Assembly: GCF_013337045.2 (NCBI RefSeq)
Contig: NZ_CP118259.1
Location: 1,674,001-1,738,000 of the forward strand
Direction of reading: 5' to 3'
Origin: Agrobacterium vitis
Lineage (GTDB): Bacteria; Pseudomonadota; Alphaproteobacteria; Rhizobiales; Rhizobiaceae
Length of the DNA stretch: 64,000 nt
The notes under the pieces were generated by a model. The model worked only from the letters and a program-made list of their open reading frames with translations, ran no database searches and was not told where the DNA came from. Positions 1-9,157 of this stretch are shown one piece after another. Position 1 is the first letter of the stretch. Each line of letters begins with the position of its first letter. Position numbers and translations under genes: made by a program.

Positions 1-116
1 AATATCGTCAGACCATTTCTGAACTGGGCCGCATGTCGGACCGCGAATTGCACGACCTCGGCATTGGCCGTGACGACATCCGTCGCGTTGCCCGCCACGC
101 CGTAAAGGCTGGCTGA
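1..116 (+). CDS. DUF1127 domain-containing small protein (3' end only)
   Basis: The reading frame is open from base 3 to a TGA at 114-116 and encodes the C-terminal 37 or so residues of a small DUF1127 protein; the 5' part lies outside the window. The visible end carries the family's typical pattern, ELGRMSDRELHDLGIGRDDI, followed by an Arg-rich tail ending in KAG. These are short basic alphaproteobacterial proteins, some linked to phosphate or carbon responses or to RNA binding, but no function can be assigned here. A clear hairpin terminator follows about 35 bases later, so this is the last gene of its transcript. Too short for an ordinary ORF caller because it is truncated. Confidence 0.85.
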   Translation, partial: YRQTISELGRMSDRELHDLGIGRDDIRRVARHAVKAG

Positions 117-150
117 TCTGCCGTTTAAGTGATCGGTTGAATAAACATAT

Positions 151-196
151 AAAGCGTCGAACATTCCCTTCCGGGTGTTCGGCGCTTTATTGTTTT
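151..196 (+). terminator. Rho-independent terminator after the DUF1127 gene
   Basis: A 13-bp stem (151-163 against 176-188, one G-U wobble) with a 12-base loop is followed by TGTTTT. It sits just downstream of the DUF1127 stop codon on the same strand. Confidence 0.8.
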
Positions 197-276
197 ATGC
201 AGTAAAGATACCGGCAATGGCGCTGAAAAGCGGCTGTTCTTCCCATAAAACCCCGCAACGCGGGTTGGCTGAGAGT

Positions 277-816
277 TTAGACCGGCTGCAAAGGCCGATG
301 CGGAGGTCCGGGTTGCTCAACACGGATACGATCACCCGGACGAACCACACCACCCTCGATGACCACAGCCATCACACCTGCCTTGCGGATCAGGCTACCG
401 TCCGGGGCTCGATCCAGTACTGCCTGCATCAGGCCCGGCTGAAAATCATTGATCTGTTTGCAGGGATTGCGAAGACCGGTCACTTCGACCACCGCACCCG
501 AGCCAAAATGCAGGCGGCTTCCTTGCGGCAGCGCCAGAAGATCGATTCCAACCGTGGTAATATTCTCGCCAAGATCGCCCGGCGTTACGTCAAATCCCTT
601 ATCTTCCAGTTCATCGAACAGTTCGGCGTGAATAAGATGAACCTGGCGCAGGTTCGGTTGGCTCGGATCGGCAGCAACCCGCGAGCGATGCTGGACCGTG
701 ACACCAAGGTGAGCGTCGCCCTCCACGCCCAATCCCGCCAGAAGCAAGATCTCGTCTCGCCCCTGCTTGCTGAACAGGTGATCTTTCGAAAGGCTGACCG
801 CCGCAACCTTCATCAT
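277..816 (-). CDS. MOSC domain-containing protein
   Basis: A 179-residue protein made almost entirely of one MOSC (molybdenum cofactor sulfurase C-terminal) domain. The hallmark cysteine is Cys119 in GLRNPCKQI, preceded by the typical GDLGENITT segment (about residues 80-88) and the GVEGDAH segment (about 30-36). Stand-alone MOSC proteins bind molybdenum cofactor or act in N-hydroxylated compound reduction and metal-sulfur chemistry; the substrate cannot be read here. It starts 1 base after the rarA stop codon, so it is the last gene of the protease-rarA-MOSC operon. Two consecutive ATG codons are possible starts; a GGGAG lies 10 bases before the first. Confidence 0.85.
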   Translation of the reverse strand: MMKVAAVSLSKDHLFSKQGRDEILLLAGLGVEGDAHLGVTVQHRSRVAADPSQPNLRQVHLIHAELFDELEDKGFDVTPGDLGENITTVGIDLLALPQGSRLHFGSGAVVEVTGLRNPCKQINDFQPGLMQAVLDRAPDGSLIRKAGVMAVVIEGGVVRPGDRIRVEQPGPPHRPLQPV

Positions 817-817
817 G

Positions 818-2125
818 TCAATTGCGCTCCCGCCTCAGCTTTGCCCACCAGTCCAGCCGCTTGCGGATATCCCGCTCGAAACCGCGCTCTGGCGGATCGT
901 AAAAGGTCTGGCGACCCATTTTTTCCGGAAAATAGTCCTGCCCGGAAAACGCATCCGGCTCGTCATGGTCATAGCGATAGCCGTCCCCATAGCCCTCGCC
1001 TTTCATCAGCTTGGTTGGGGCGTTGAGAATATGCTTGGGCGGTAGCAGCGAGCCATTTTCCTTGGCGGCGCGCATGGCGGATTTATAGGCGGTATAAACC
1101 GCGTTTGATTTCGGCGCGGTGGCGAGGTAGACGCAGGCCTGCGCCAGCGCCAACTCCCCCTCAGGTGAACCGAGATAGTCATAGGCATCCTTGGCGGCAT
1201 TGCAGACCACCAGCGCCTGAGGATCGGCGAGACCGATATCTTCCACCGCCATTCGGACCAGCCTGCGACCTAGATAAAGCGGGTCTTCGCCTGCATCGAA
1301 CATCCGGCAAAGATAATAGAGCGCCGCATCCGGGTCCGAACCTCGCACCGATTTATGCAGCGCCGAGATCAGATTGTAATGGCCGTCCTGCCCTTTGTCA
1401 TAGACCGGCGCACGCCGCTGCACGATCCGTGTCAGCGCCTCGGTGTCAAAGACCTCTCCCTCCCGCGCTGCCCGCCAGACTTCCTCGGCCAGCGTCAGGG
1501 CCGCCCGGCCATCGCCATCCGCCATGCGGATCAGGCTGGTCCGGGCAGCCTCATCCAGCGGCAAAGGCTTCTCCTCGGTCGCTTCGGCCCGCTTTAGCAG
1601 CGTCTCGATACTCTCCTCATCGTGCGGCTTGAAGGTGAGCACGCGGGCACGTGACAAAAGCGCGGCATTCAGCTCGAAAGACGGGTTTTCGGTGGTGGCA
1701 CCCACCAGAATGACCGTGCCATCCTCCATGACCGGCAGGAAGCTATCCTGCTGCGCCCGGTTAAAGCGATGGATCTCATCAACGAACAGCAATGTCTGGC
1801 GACCGGACATCCGCCGGGCGCGGGCACCCTCAAACACCCGTTTCAGATCCGCCACGCCGGAGAAAATTGCTGAAATCTGCTCGAAGGCCAGATCCGCCTC
1901 CCCCGATAGCAGCCGAGCAACAGTGGTTTTGCCGGTGCCGGGCGGACCCCAGAAGATCATCGACCCCAGAGAGCCGGACGCAATCATCCGGGCCAGAACA
2001 CCGTCGGGCCCGGTCAGATGATCCTGCCCCGTCACATCGGAGAGCGTTTTCGGCCTTAGCCGATCCGCCAGCGGCCTGCGGGCCGCCATGTCCTCATCCA
2101 GTTTCGGGGCAAACAGATCACTCAT
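818..2125 (-). CDS. rarA: Replication-associated recombination protein A (MgsA/WRNIP1-type AAA+ ATPase)
   Basis: A 435-residue cytoplasmic AAA+ ATPase, close to the usual RarA length. Walker A is GPPGTGKT at residues 60-67, Walker B ends in DE at 116-117 (LLFVDEIHRFN), and the sensor-1 region is GATTENPSF. A RuvB-like N-terminus (RPLADRLRPKTLSD) and the RarA C-terminal domain with PTKLMKGEGYG follow. The family is a clamp-loader relative that acts at stalled forks and gaps. Its ATG overlaps the stop codon of the upstream protease gene as ATGA (2122-2125), which indicates translational coupling. Confidence 0.95.
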   Translation of the reverse strand: MSDLFAPKLDEDMAARRPLADRLRPKTLSDVTGQDHLTGPDGVLARMIASGSLGSMIFWGPPGTGKTTVARLLSGEADLAFEQISAIFSGVADLKRVFEGARARRMSGRQTLLFVDEIHRFNRAQQDSFLPVMEDGTVILVGATTENPSFELNAALLSRARVLTFKPHDEESIETLLKRAEATEEKPLPLDEAARTSLIRMADGDGRAALTLAEEVWRAAREGEVFDTEALTRIVQRRAPVYDKGQDGHYNLISALHKSVRGSDPDAALYYLCRMFDAGEDPLYLGRRLVRMAVEDIGLADPQALVVCNAAKDAYDYLGSPEGELALAQACVYLATAPKSNAVYTAYKSAMRAAKENGSLLPPKHILNAPTKLMKGEGYGDGYRYDHDEPDAFSGQDYFPEKMGRQTFYDPPERGFERDIRKRLDWWAKLRRERN

Positions 2126-3525
2126 CGAAACATCTGCCGCAGCCGCTGGCCATTGCGATCGATCTCAATCCGCCAATAGGCAGGCGAGCTTTTGGCGATC
2201 TGCACCATGTCCCGCGACGAAGTGACCTCCGTACCATTGATGGAGATGATGATATCGCCGGGCTGGAAGCCAAGCCGCTGCGCAACCGAGCCATCGGCAA
2301 CAGCCGTAATGGCAACGCCTGTCGTCTGCGTGTTCAGTTTCAACTCATAGGCAAGGCGCGGCGACAGATTGCCGACCGTCGCCCCTTCAAACGGGCTGTT
2401 GTTCTTGATTACCTGCTCGTCGCGCGGACGGGTTTCAGGTGCACCGGCCAGCGTCAAAGTAATGTCCTTCGGCTTGCCGTTGTCGATCACGTTCAAGGTG
2501 ACCGATTTGCCAAGCCCTATCGTCGTCAGGCGATAGTTCAGGGCATCCGGATGCTCAACGATGACCCCATCCACCGCCGTAATCACCTGCCCCGCCTTGA
2601 TACCGGCCTTATCCGCCGGACCACCTTCCACCGTCTTCGTCACCAGTGCACCCAAAACCTGCTTCAGGCCAAGTGCATCGGCAACATCTGACGTGACCGG
2701 CTCGAATGTGGCGCCAACGTAAGGCCGCTCGAACGAGGATTCGCCCTTGTCTGCCGCCTCCAGGAACACCTTGACCAGATTGGCTGGAATGGCGAAACCA
2801 ACACCGTTCGAGCCACCGCCCTTGGAAAAGATCGCGGTATTCAGGCCGATCAGCTCGCCATTCATATTCATCAGCGCGCCGCCGGAATTGCCGGGATTGA
2901 TCGACGCATCGGTCTGGATGAAGAAGCCGAAATCGCCTTCCGATACCTGATTGCGCGCCAGGCCGGAGACAATGCCGCTGGTCACCGTCTGGCCAACACC
3001 GAAGGGATTGCCGATTGCCAGCACGAGATCGCCAACCTCGATCTTATCCGAATCGGCGATTTTCAGCGTCGGCAGGCTTTCCTTGGCGTCGATTTTCAGG
3101 ACGGCCAGATCCAGCCGCTCATCTTTCAAGACCACTTTCACCGGATATTCCCGGCCATCGGACAGCGCCACCTTGATATCGTCGGCTCCTGCGATAACGT
3201 GATTATTGGTCATCACCGTGCCATTCGCCTCAACGATCACCCCCGAGCCCAGCGAAGTCTGGCGTTCCGTGCGGTTGGGAAAACGCTGGCCGAAAAACTG
3301 CTGAAAAAACGGATCGCCGGCGAAAGGATTGACGCGGCTCTGGACGATCCGCTCAGCATAAACATTAACGACGGCCCCATGGGTCTGCTTGACCAGTGGG
3401 GCAAAGGACATTTGCATATCCGCGCGGCTTTGGGGCAGGCTTTTCGCGTCCTGCGCCAGCCCCGGTGAACCGGCCAGACATGCAAGGACGATGACGGCGG
3501 GAGACATCGATTTCAGGCCACGCAT
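2122..3525 (-). CDS. Do-family (DegP/DegQ) periplasmic serine endoprotease
   Basis: A 467-residue HtrA-type protease with an N-terminal signal peptide (hydrophobic stretch about residues 7-24, then GLAQDA), a trypsin-like domain and two PDZ domains (about 245-335 and 365-460). The catalytic triad is His109 (TNNHVIAG), Asp139 (ERLDLAVLKID) and Ser214 (GNSGGA). It should degrade or chaperone misfolded envelope proteins. The start was set at 3525 because GAGGA lies 7 bases upstream and the next residues form a good signal peptide; an in-frame start at 3564 would add 13 residues without a signal-like character. It overlaps rarA by 4 bases. DegP versus DegQ identity cannot be decided from sequence alone. 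Confidence 0.93.
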   Translation of the reverse strand: MRGLKSMSPAVIVLACLAGSPGLAQDAKSLPQSRADMQMSFAPLVKQTHGAVVNVYAERIVQSRVNPFAGDPFFQQFFGQRFPNRTERQTSLGSGVIVEANGTVMTNNHVIAGADDIKVALSDGREYPVKVVLKDERLDLAVLKIDAKESLPTLKIADSDKIEVGDLVLAIGNPFGVGQTVTSGIVSGLARNQVSEGDFGFFIQTDASINPGNSGGALMNMNGELIGLNTAIFSKGGGSNGVGFAIPANLVKVFLEAADKGESSFERPYVGATFEPVTSDVADALGLKQVLGALVTKTVEGGPADKAGIKAGQVITAVDGVIVEHPDALNYRLTTIGLGKSVTLNVIDNGKPKDITLTLAGAPETRPRDEQVIKNNSPFEGATVGNLSPRLAYELKLNTQTTGVAITAVADGSVAQRLGFQPGDIIISINGTEVTSSRDMVQIAKSSPAYWRIEIDRNGQRLRQMFR

Positions 3526-3773
3526 ACGGGTTTCCTCTTCATTCTCCCAAAACTTGACAACCAAGTCTTATGGGAGGTCTTGGCAAAGCAAAATAGGCTC
3601 TTGGGTGAAAATTGTGGCAAAGCATCGTCATTTCAAGCAGCGACGGTTCAGCGCAACGACAATAATGAAAACCGAGATGATCCAACCCACCAAAGCGGGG
3701 AACATTTGCTGGTGAAGCGCATTCTTGATAGCCTTGACGGCGAAAGCCTGCCGCGTCGAATGACGGGAAAGCA

Positions 3774-4142
3774 ATGATCATGAAAACCGCATCTGCCACC
3801 GCCTCGATTTTGTTTCTCAGCACTCTGGTGATTGCAGGCATGATGCCCCGCCACAGCACTGCCGCGAGCTTCGATTGCACCAAAACCGATCTTAAGGCCG
3901 ATGAAAAAGCGATTTGCGACAATCGTGCCCTCAACGATCTCGACGTAAAGATGGTCACCACTTTCGAGCTGATATCCGGCCTGCTGCCCATGGGCAATCG
4001 CGGCGAATTGCAGGACCAACAGACGGTTTGGCTGAAAACCCGCCAGTCCTGCAATGCAGATAATGACTGCATTGCCAAGGCCTATGATGCTCGGCTGAAG
4101 GCATTGAAGAGCGTTTACGACAAGATTGAACGACCTCTTTAA
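3774..4142 (+). CDS. LprI/DUF1311-like secreted protein (lysozyme-inhibitor LprI N-terminal type)
   Basis: A 122-residue protein with a signal peptide (hydrophobic residues about 8-22, cleavage near STAAS) followed by the LprI/DUF1311 pattern: FDCTKT, an E-x2-IC pair, L-x-DLD, QTVWLKTRQSC and a D-x-C pair near the end. Four cysteines remain in the mature part, consistent with two disulfides. Family members include an inhibitor of lysozyme in mycobacteria, but most are uncharacterised periplasmic proteins. The start could be the ATG at 3774 or at 3780; GGGAAA lies upstream of both. It is divergent from the protease operon. Confidence 0.75.
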   Translation: MIMKTASATASILFLSTLVIAGMMPRHSTAASFDCTKTDLKADEKAICDNRALNDLDVKMVTTFELISGLLPMGNRGELQDQQTVWLKTRQSCNADNDCIAKAYDARLKALKSVYDKIERPL

Positions 4143-4247
4143 GTTTATTTACGGGCAAGTTTATTTGCACGCTGGCAAGAACCGGGTGGTTTCAGTCCAC
4201 CGTCCAGGCAAGAGTTTGGCACATTCACGTCAAACAGGAGCCAGACA

Positions 4248-4757
4248 ATGCAAACCATCCGCTTTGCCCCCATGCCATCCACCCTTGCCGAAGCCTACCG
4301 CGGAGGTGCGCCGGATGCCTATGGCTGCGTGCCGGAGCGCCGCATCTCGCCCGGTGGCAGTTATCAATGCCGCCATTGCCTGGCGTCAATTGCCGAAGGT
4401 GAGCCTTATCTGACCGTGGCCTATCGGCCTTTCCCGCATCTACAGCCCTATGCCGAAACAGGACCGATCTTTCTTCACGCCGAGGAATGCGCGGCTTACG
4501 ATGATGGCGATACGTTGCCGCCCATCTTCGAAAGCCCTGATTATATTGTGCGTGGTTATGGCCATGATGACCGGATCGTCTATGGCACCGGGGCCGTTAC
4601 CGAGACATCCCGAATTGCGGCGCGCGCGCAAGAGCTTCTCCAGGACGAAAAAATCGCCTATGTGCATGTCCGGTCGGCTCGCAACAACTGCTTTCAATGC
4701 AGGATCGAGCGGACCCCGGTGGGCGAAGGCCTGTCGGAGGGATTGGAAACCGTCTAG
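4248..4757 (+). CDS. DUF1203 family protein
   Basis: A 169-residue soluble protein matching the DUF1203 pattern: a CRHCL segment with two close cysteines (about residues 42-45), then GEPYLTVAYRPF, GPIFLHAEEC, and a C-terminal part with YVHVRSARNNCF. An AGGAG lies 8 bases before the ATG. The function is unknown. The conserved Cys and His residues could bind a metal, but this is inference. The stop codon is 20 bases before the start of the asparaginase-like gene, so the two may be cotranscribed. Confidence 0.8.
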   Translation: MQTIRFAPMPSTLAEAYRGGAPDAYGCVPERRISPGGSYQCRHCLASIAEGEPYLTVAYRPFPHLQPYAETGPIFLHAEECAAYDDGDTLPPIFESPDYIVRGYGHDDRIVYGTGAVTETSRIAARAQELLQDEKIAYVHVRSARNNCFQCRIERTPVGEGLSEGLETV

Positions 4758-4777
4758 GCACTGCAAGGAGACATGTC

Positions 4778-6376
4778 TTGAAAATTGGCGTCATCAATAC
4801 CGGCGGCACGATCAGCTGCGTCGGAAATCCGCTGGCTCCGATGACCAGCACGCAATTCAAGGCAGCCTGCCAGTCCCACCTCGATCCGATCCTCAAGCAG
4901 AAATTTGCCGATCTGGTGCTGGACTATGTGACCGACCTCGCCTTTCCCGAGAGCGACAGCGGCATGTTGGACAGCACCAATCTGCAACCCTCCGACTGGT
5001 GCCTGATTGCCCGCCATATCCTGGAGCGCTACGACACGGTGGACGGCTGGATCGTGCTGCATGGCACCGACACGATGGATTACAGCGGCACGGCACTGGC
5101 CATGTTGCTGGCGCGTTTCAGTGCCGATGGCACCGTGCTGGCGCAACTCAACAAGCCGGTTATCCTCACCGGCTCGCAGGTGCCGCTGTTTCACTCCCCG
5201 ACGCCGGGGGTGATTTCCGGCATGACGTTCAATAGTGACGCCTTTCAGAATGTCTGTGGTGCGGTCGCGGCTGCCCAGACGGGTCTTGCCGGTGTCAGTG
5301 TGTTTTTCGATAGCCAGTTGATGCGCGGCTCACGCGTAGTGAAAGCCGATGCCAGCCAGTTCCGTGGCTTTTCCAGCCCGAATTTCCCGGTTATCGGCCA
5401 GTATGGCATCACCCTCGGCCTCAATGCCGACCTTGCCCCACTGCCACCCGTATCCTCCGCTGTCAGCCTGGATGATGAAGCCGCAAGGGCAGAAACCCTG
5501 GCCCAATTGCAGGCCATCACCTCCAGCATAAACAAGGCCCCGGTCATCACTCTCGGGGCCTTTCCTGCCTGGTACGATGCCGCCCAAGGTAAGGCGCTGC
5601 TGGCCGATATGATCCGCGCCTGCGTGGCCCAGGGCATTGGCGGACTGGTGCTGCAAGCCTATGGCGCGGGCAATTTTCCAAGCGGCAATGCCCGGCAGCC
5701 GGACCAGGGCGCCATCTACAAGGCATTGGATGAGGCCAATCGGGCGGGCGTGGTTGTCGTCGATAACACCCAGGTTCTGCAGGGTGCTGTGGATTATAAT
5801 ACCTATGCCGCAGGGGCCTGGTTGCCCGCTATAGGCGCGTTGAATCCCGTGGACATGACCGTCATGGCCTCCCTCGCCAAGCTGACCGTGCTTCTGGCTG
5901 CCCGCGACGCAAATGGTTGGTCACTGGACGATGTCAAATATCTGATGCAGATCCCGTTGGTTGGCGAGATGGCCGATATTTCCCGGCTGGACAGCCGCAG
6001 CAACGCTGTTCTGCTTCCCGGCCAATTGCTGTCCACGCTCAATGGCAGCGCCAGCCTGGTAAACGACCCGGTATACGGCCCGCAACTGCGCGATAGTTCA
6101 GGCAAGACGCTTTGGTCGATGCTGGGGTCAATGCTGAACGAAAATGAAAAAACCGCCCTGCCCGGCCGATTACAGATGCGCGACGATGGAAATCTGGTTT
6201 TCTATAACCGCAACAATCAGCCGCTGTGGCAGAGCAAGACCGGTGGCGAGCAAGGTGCCTCGTCGCAATTGCGACTTTCGCAGCCAGACGAAAACACGGT
6301 GTGTTTGAGCGTATATGATTACCACCGCCGCCAACCGCTCTGGAGCAAGAATTTTTTGCTCACATCCGACCAGTAG
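4778..6376 (+). CDS. Asparaginase-family protein with C-terminal bulb-lectin-like domain
   Basis: A 532-residue protein starting at TTG 4778, chosen because AAGGAG lies 7 bases upstream and because the asparaginase fold begins directly (residue 4 onward: GVINTGGTI). Longer starts would overlap the DUF1203 gene. Catalytic motifs are TGGT at residues 8-11 and HGTDTM at 95-100; the C-terminal asparaginase half ends near residue 400. The last 120 residues or so resemble a bulb-type (mannose-binding) lectin: a first repeat around LLPGQLLS, then LQMRDDGNLVFY and QPLWQS, close to the lectin core pattern QxDxNLVxY. No signal peptide is seen, so the protein is probably cytosolic or exported by an unrecognised route. 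Ordinary asparaginases are about 330-350 residues, so the extra domain is unusual. Substrate specificity is not determinable. Confidence 0.85.
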   Translation: MKIGVINTGGTISCVGNPLAPMTSTQFKAACQSHLDPILKQKFADLVLDYVTDLAFPESDSGMLDSTNLQPSDWCLIARHILERYDTVDGWIVLHGTDTMDYSGTALAMLLARFSADGTVLAQLNKPVILTGSQVPLFHSPTPGVISGMTFNSDAFQNVCGAVAAAQTGLAGVSVFFDSQLMRGSRVVKADASQFRGFSSPNFPVIGQYGITLGLNADLAPLPPVSSAVSLDDEAARAETLAQLQAITSSINKAPVITLGAFPAWYDAAQGKALLADMIRACVAQGIGGLVLQAYGAGNFPSGNARQPDQGAIYKALDEANRAGVVVVDNTQVLQGAVDYNTYAAGAWLPAIGALNPVDMTVMASLAKLTVLLAARDANGWSLDDVKYLMQIPLVGEMADISRLDSRSNAVLLPGQLLSTLNGSASLVNDPVYGPQLRDSSGKTLWSMLGSMLNENEKTALPGRLQMRDDGNLVFYNRNNQPLWQSKTGGEQGASSQLRLSQPDENTVCLSVYDYHRRQPLWSKNFLLTSDQ

Positions 6377-6570
6377 GAAGGTCCGAAGATGTGAACCACA
6401 TCCTCGCCAGAAAATTGGAATGCGAGCTGCAATTTTCACTAGCCGTTCGTATGACGTGGAGGGCGGCCTCGATCGGCTCGGGGTAAGCTGAAATTTTAAC
6501 GAGATCTTTTACCGTATTTACAACGGTCGCCTCTAAAATCGGAAATCAACCGAGAAAAAAGACTTTCACA

Positions 6571-6906
6571 ATGCAAAACAACCTGAAAATGGATATTCGC
6601 ACTGCTCCTCGAAGCCGCTGCCGTATGGACAGTGCCGTGCGTTATATGCGCCAAGTTGCCGATTGCCGGATCATCGATATTTCGCGCTCAGGCCTGGCGC
6701 TTGAACTCTACACCGCCTTCCACGCCGCGGCAGGCAGCACTGTCCTTATCGAAAATGAGGAAATCGGTCTGCTGGAGGGCATGGTGCGCTGGAATCGCGG
6801 TGGACGGCTGGGAATTCAATTTCGCCAGAATAGCAATTCCATTGCGAAGGTTGCCGCTTACTTTCGCAACTTCCATCAGGAAGTGCAGCCTGTCCTGAAA
6901 CGATAG
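6571..6906 (+). CDS. PilZ domain protein (putative cyclic-di-GMP receptor)
   Basis: A 111-residue single-domain protein. The two PilZ motifs are present: RxxxR at residues 14-18 (within APRSRCR) and DxSxxG at 36-41 (DISRSG), followed by a beta-barrel with GMVRWNRGGRLGIQF. Both motifs are intact, so binding of cyclic-di-GMP is plausible. It stands alone between the asparaginase-like gene and cpdB, so its target is unknown. GAGAAAA lies 11-17 bases before the ATG. Confidence 0.85.
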   Translation: MQNNLKMDIRTAPRSRCRMDSAVRYMRQVADCRIIDISRSGLALELYTAFHAAAGSTVLIENEEIGLLEGMVRWNRGGRLGIQFRQNSNSIAKVAAYFRNFHQEVQPVLKR

Positions 6907-6988
6907 ACTGAATCGCTTCTCCCGACAGATTTGATCGCCAACGGAAATGTCATCCGTCAATTTATGACGTATATGGCATTTCAGTTTA

Positions 6989-7006
6989 GCATCATCAACC
7001 TGTCAT
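6989..7006 (+). promoter_or_regulatory. Possible Pho box upstream of cpdB
   Basis: GCATCAT-CAAC-CTGTCAT resembles the rhizobial PhoB site (two 7-mers of CTGTCAT spaced by 4). The second half-site is perfect, the first matches 4 of 7. It lies 65 bases before the cpdB start. Confidence 0.35.
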
Positions 7007-7070
7007 GATATGGATGCAACTGGTTTGCGATGCTCACGCATCGACGATGACATTTGCCAGGAGCCTTCCC

Positions 7071-9074
7071 ATGTCGCCACTCGCTCACTTGCGCCCTTCC
7101 GACCTGCACCCTATTACGCGCCGCTCACTGCTGGGTGGTTTTGCCGCTGCCAGCGCTCTTGTCGTACTGCATCCGTTTGCCGCCCGGGCGGCCGCCAACC
7201 AGGCGCATCTGCGACTGATGGAAACCACCGATATCCATGTCAACCTGATGCCCTACGACTATTATGCCGACAAGCCCAATGACACGATGGGTCTGGCGCG
7301 CACGGCAACGCTGATAGACGAGATCCGGGCCGAAGCCGGTAATTCCATGCTGATCGACAATGGTGATTTGCTGCAAGGCAGCCCGATGGGCGATTACATG
7401 GCCTATAAGAAAGGCATCAAGGCCGGTGACCAGCATCCGGTGATGAAGGCGATGAACACGCTGGGTTATGATTGCGGCACGCTTGGCAATCACGAATTCA
7501 ATTACGGCCTCGATTTCATGTTCAACACGCTGGCGGCGGCGAAATATCCTATTGTCTGCGCCAACCTGACCAAGGGCCAGCTGGCAACCGATCCGAAAAA
7601 CGACGCGCTGTTCTTCAAGCCCTTTACCATTATTGAAAAGACGATCAAGGACGGGGCGGGTGCCGAGAGCGTGATCAAGGTCGGCTTTATCGGTTTCGTT
7701 CCGCCGCAAATCATGCTCTGGGATGCCAAGAACCTTGAAGGCAAGGCCCAGACTCGTGACATCGTCGAGGCGGCGCGCGCCTGGGTACCTGTGATGAAGG
7801 AGCAAGGTGCCGATATCGTCATCGCGCTATCGCATTCCGGTATTGATGGCAGCGGCCAGACGGAAAGAATGGAAAATGCCTCGCTCTATCTGGCGACAGT
7901 TGACGGCATCGATGCGATTTTCACCGGTCATCAACATCTGGTCTTTCCCGGCCCCAAGACCTGGGATGGCGTCCAGGGCGCTGATCCGCTGAAGGGAACA
8001 TTGATGGGCAAGCCCGCCGTCATGGCTGGTTTCTGGGGCTCACATATGGGCCTGATTGACTTCATGCTGGAAAAAGATGGCAATAGCTGGAAAATCGTCG
8101 ATTTCACCGCCGAGGCGCGACCGATCTATCACCGCGATGACGCCAAGAAAATCATTGCCGATGTCAGGGACAACCAAAACCTCGTGGCCTCCGTAAAGGA
8201 CGAGCATGAGGCGACGCTCGCTTACGTACGCACCCCGGTCGGCAAGACATCAGCACCGCTTTACTCCTATTTTGCGCTGGTGGCCGATGACCCGTCAGTG
8301 CAGATCGTGTCCAATGCCCAGACCTGGTATATCAAGGACATGCTGAAGGAGACGAAGTACAAGGATTATCCGGTGCTGTCTGCCGCAGCCCCCTTCAAGG
8401 CTGGCGGCCGCGGTGGCGCCGATTATTATACCGATGTTCCCGCAGGCGATATTGCCATCAAGAATGTCTCGGACCTCTATCTCTATCCAAATACCGTGCA
8501 GGCGGTGCTGATAACAGGCGCGCAAGTCAAGAACTGGCTGGAAATGTCGGCTGGCATGTTCAACCAGATCAAGCCTGGGTCGAAGGATGCAGCCCTGCTC
8601 AATCTCGACTTCCCATCCTACAATTACGATGTGATCGACGGCGTCACCTATGAGATCGACCTGTCGCAGCCAGCGAAATATGACAAGGATGGCAAGCCGG
8701 TCAATCCAGATGCAAACCGGATCAAGAACCTGAGCTTTAACGGCAAGCCGATCGATCCCGCCCAGCAATTTGTGGTCGTCACCAACAATTACCGCGCCGG
8801 TGGTGGTGGAAAATTTCCTGAAATCGCCTCCGACAAGGTGATTTTCGTCGGCCCGGATACCAATCGCGATGTCATCGTCCGCTATATCGTCGCGCAGGGC
8901 ACCATCAACCCTGCTGCCGATGGCAATTGGCGCTTTGCCGCGATCCCCGACACGACCGCCAGCTTCCAGACAGGCCCTAAGGGCCGGGTGTTTGCCGCTG
9001 AGATCAAGGGCGCGAAGATCGAGGATGCCGGTGACGGCGCGGACGGTTTTGCCAATTACCGGCTGATTCTGTAA
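7071..9074 (+). CDS. cpdB: 2',3'-cyclic-nucleotide 2'-phosphodiesterase / 3'-nucleotidase
   Basis: A 667-residue periplasmic enzyme with a twin-arginine signal (R17-R18 in ITRRSLLGG, then a hydrophobic stretch and AARAA). The N-terminal metallophosphatase domain carries the metal-binding motifs TTDIHVN, NGDLLQGSP, GNHEFNYG and GHQHLVF; the C-terminal 5'-nucleotidase domain includes NNYRAGGGG. The length matches CpdB. It should hydrolyse 2',3'-cyclic nucleotides and 3'-nucleotides, releasing nucleoside and phosphate for salvage. The start at 7071 has CCAGGAG upstream; a frame extension to 7005 lacks a ribosome site. A terminator follows and a Pho-box-like site precedes it, which suggests phosphate regulation. 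Confidence 0.93.
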   Translation: MSPLAHLRPSDLHPITRRSLLGGFAAASALVVLHPFAARAAANQAHLRLMETTDIHVNLMPYDYYADKPNDTMGLARTATLIDEIRAEAGNSMLIDNGDLLQGSPMGDYMAYKKGIKAGDQHPVMKAMNTLGYDCGTLGNHEFNYGLDFMFNTLAAAKYPIVCANLTKGQLATDPKNDALFFKPFTIIEKTIKDGAGAESVIKVGFIGFVPPQIMLWDAKNLEGKAQTRDIVEAARAWVPVMKEQGADIVIALSHSGIDGSGQTERMENASLYLATVDGIDAIFTGHQHLVFPGPKTWDGVQGADPLKGTLMGKPAVMAGFWGSHMGLIDFMLEKDGNSWKIVDFTAEARPIYHRDDAKKIIADVRDNQNLVASVKDEHEATLAYVRTPVGKTSAPLYSYFALVADDPSVQIVSNAQTWYIKDMLKETKYKDYPVLSAAAPFKAGGRGGADYYTDVPAGDIAIKNVSDLYLYPNTVQAVLITGAQVKNWLEMSAGMFNQIKPGSKDAALLNLDFPSYNYDVIDGVTYEIDLSQPAKYDKDGKPVNPDANRIKNLSFNGKPIDPAQQFVVVTNNYRAGGGGKFPEIASDKVIFVGPDTNRDVIVRYIVAQGTINPAADGNWRFAAIPDTTASFQTGPKGRVFAAEIKGAKIEDAGDGADGFANYRLIL

Positions 9075-9099
9075 AACCACGATCCAGCTGAAACGCAAA

Positions 9100-9127
9100 A
9101 CGCCCGGACCAAATCCGGGTGTTTTTT
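9100..9127 (+). terminator. Rho-independent terminator after cpdB
   Basis: A 9-bp GC-rich stem (9100-9108 against 9114-9122, one G-U) is followed by six T residues. Confidence 0.9.
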
Positions 9128-9157
9128 ATGCATTACGATAGAAGCAAGTGACTGATA

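Noticed and set aside
175..1026. 283-codon plus-strand frame at the start of the window
   Set aside because: It lies opposite the MOSC and rarA genes and its translation is Arg/Pro/His-rich without any domain, typical of a complementary-strand shadow.
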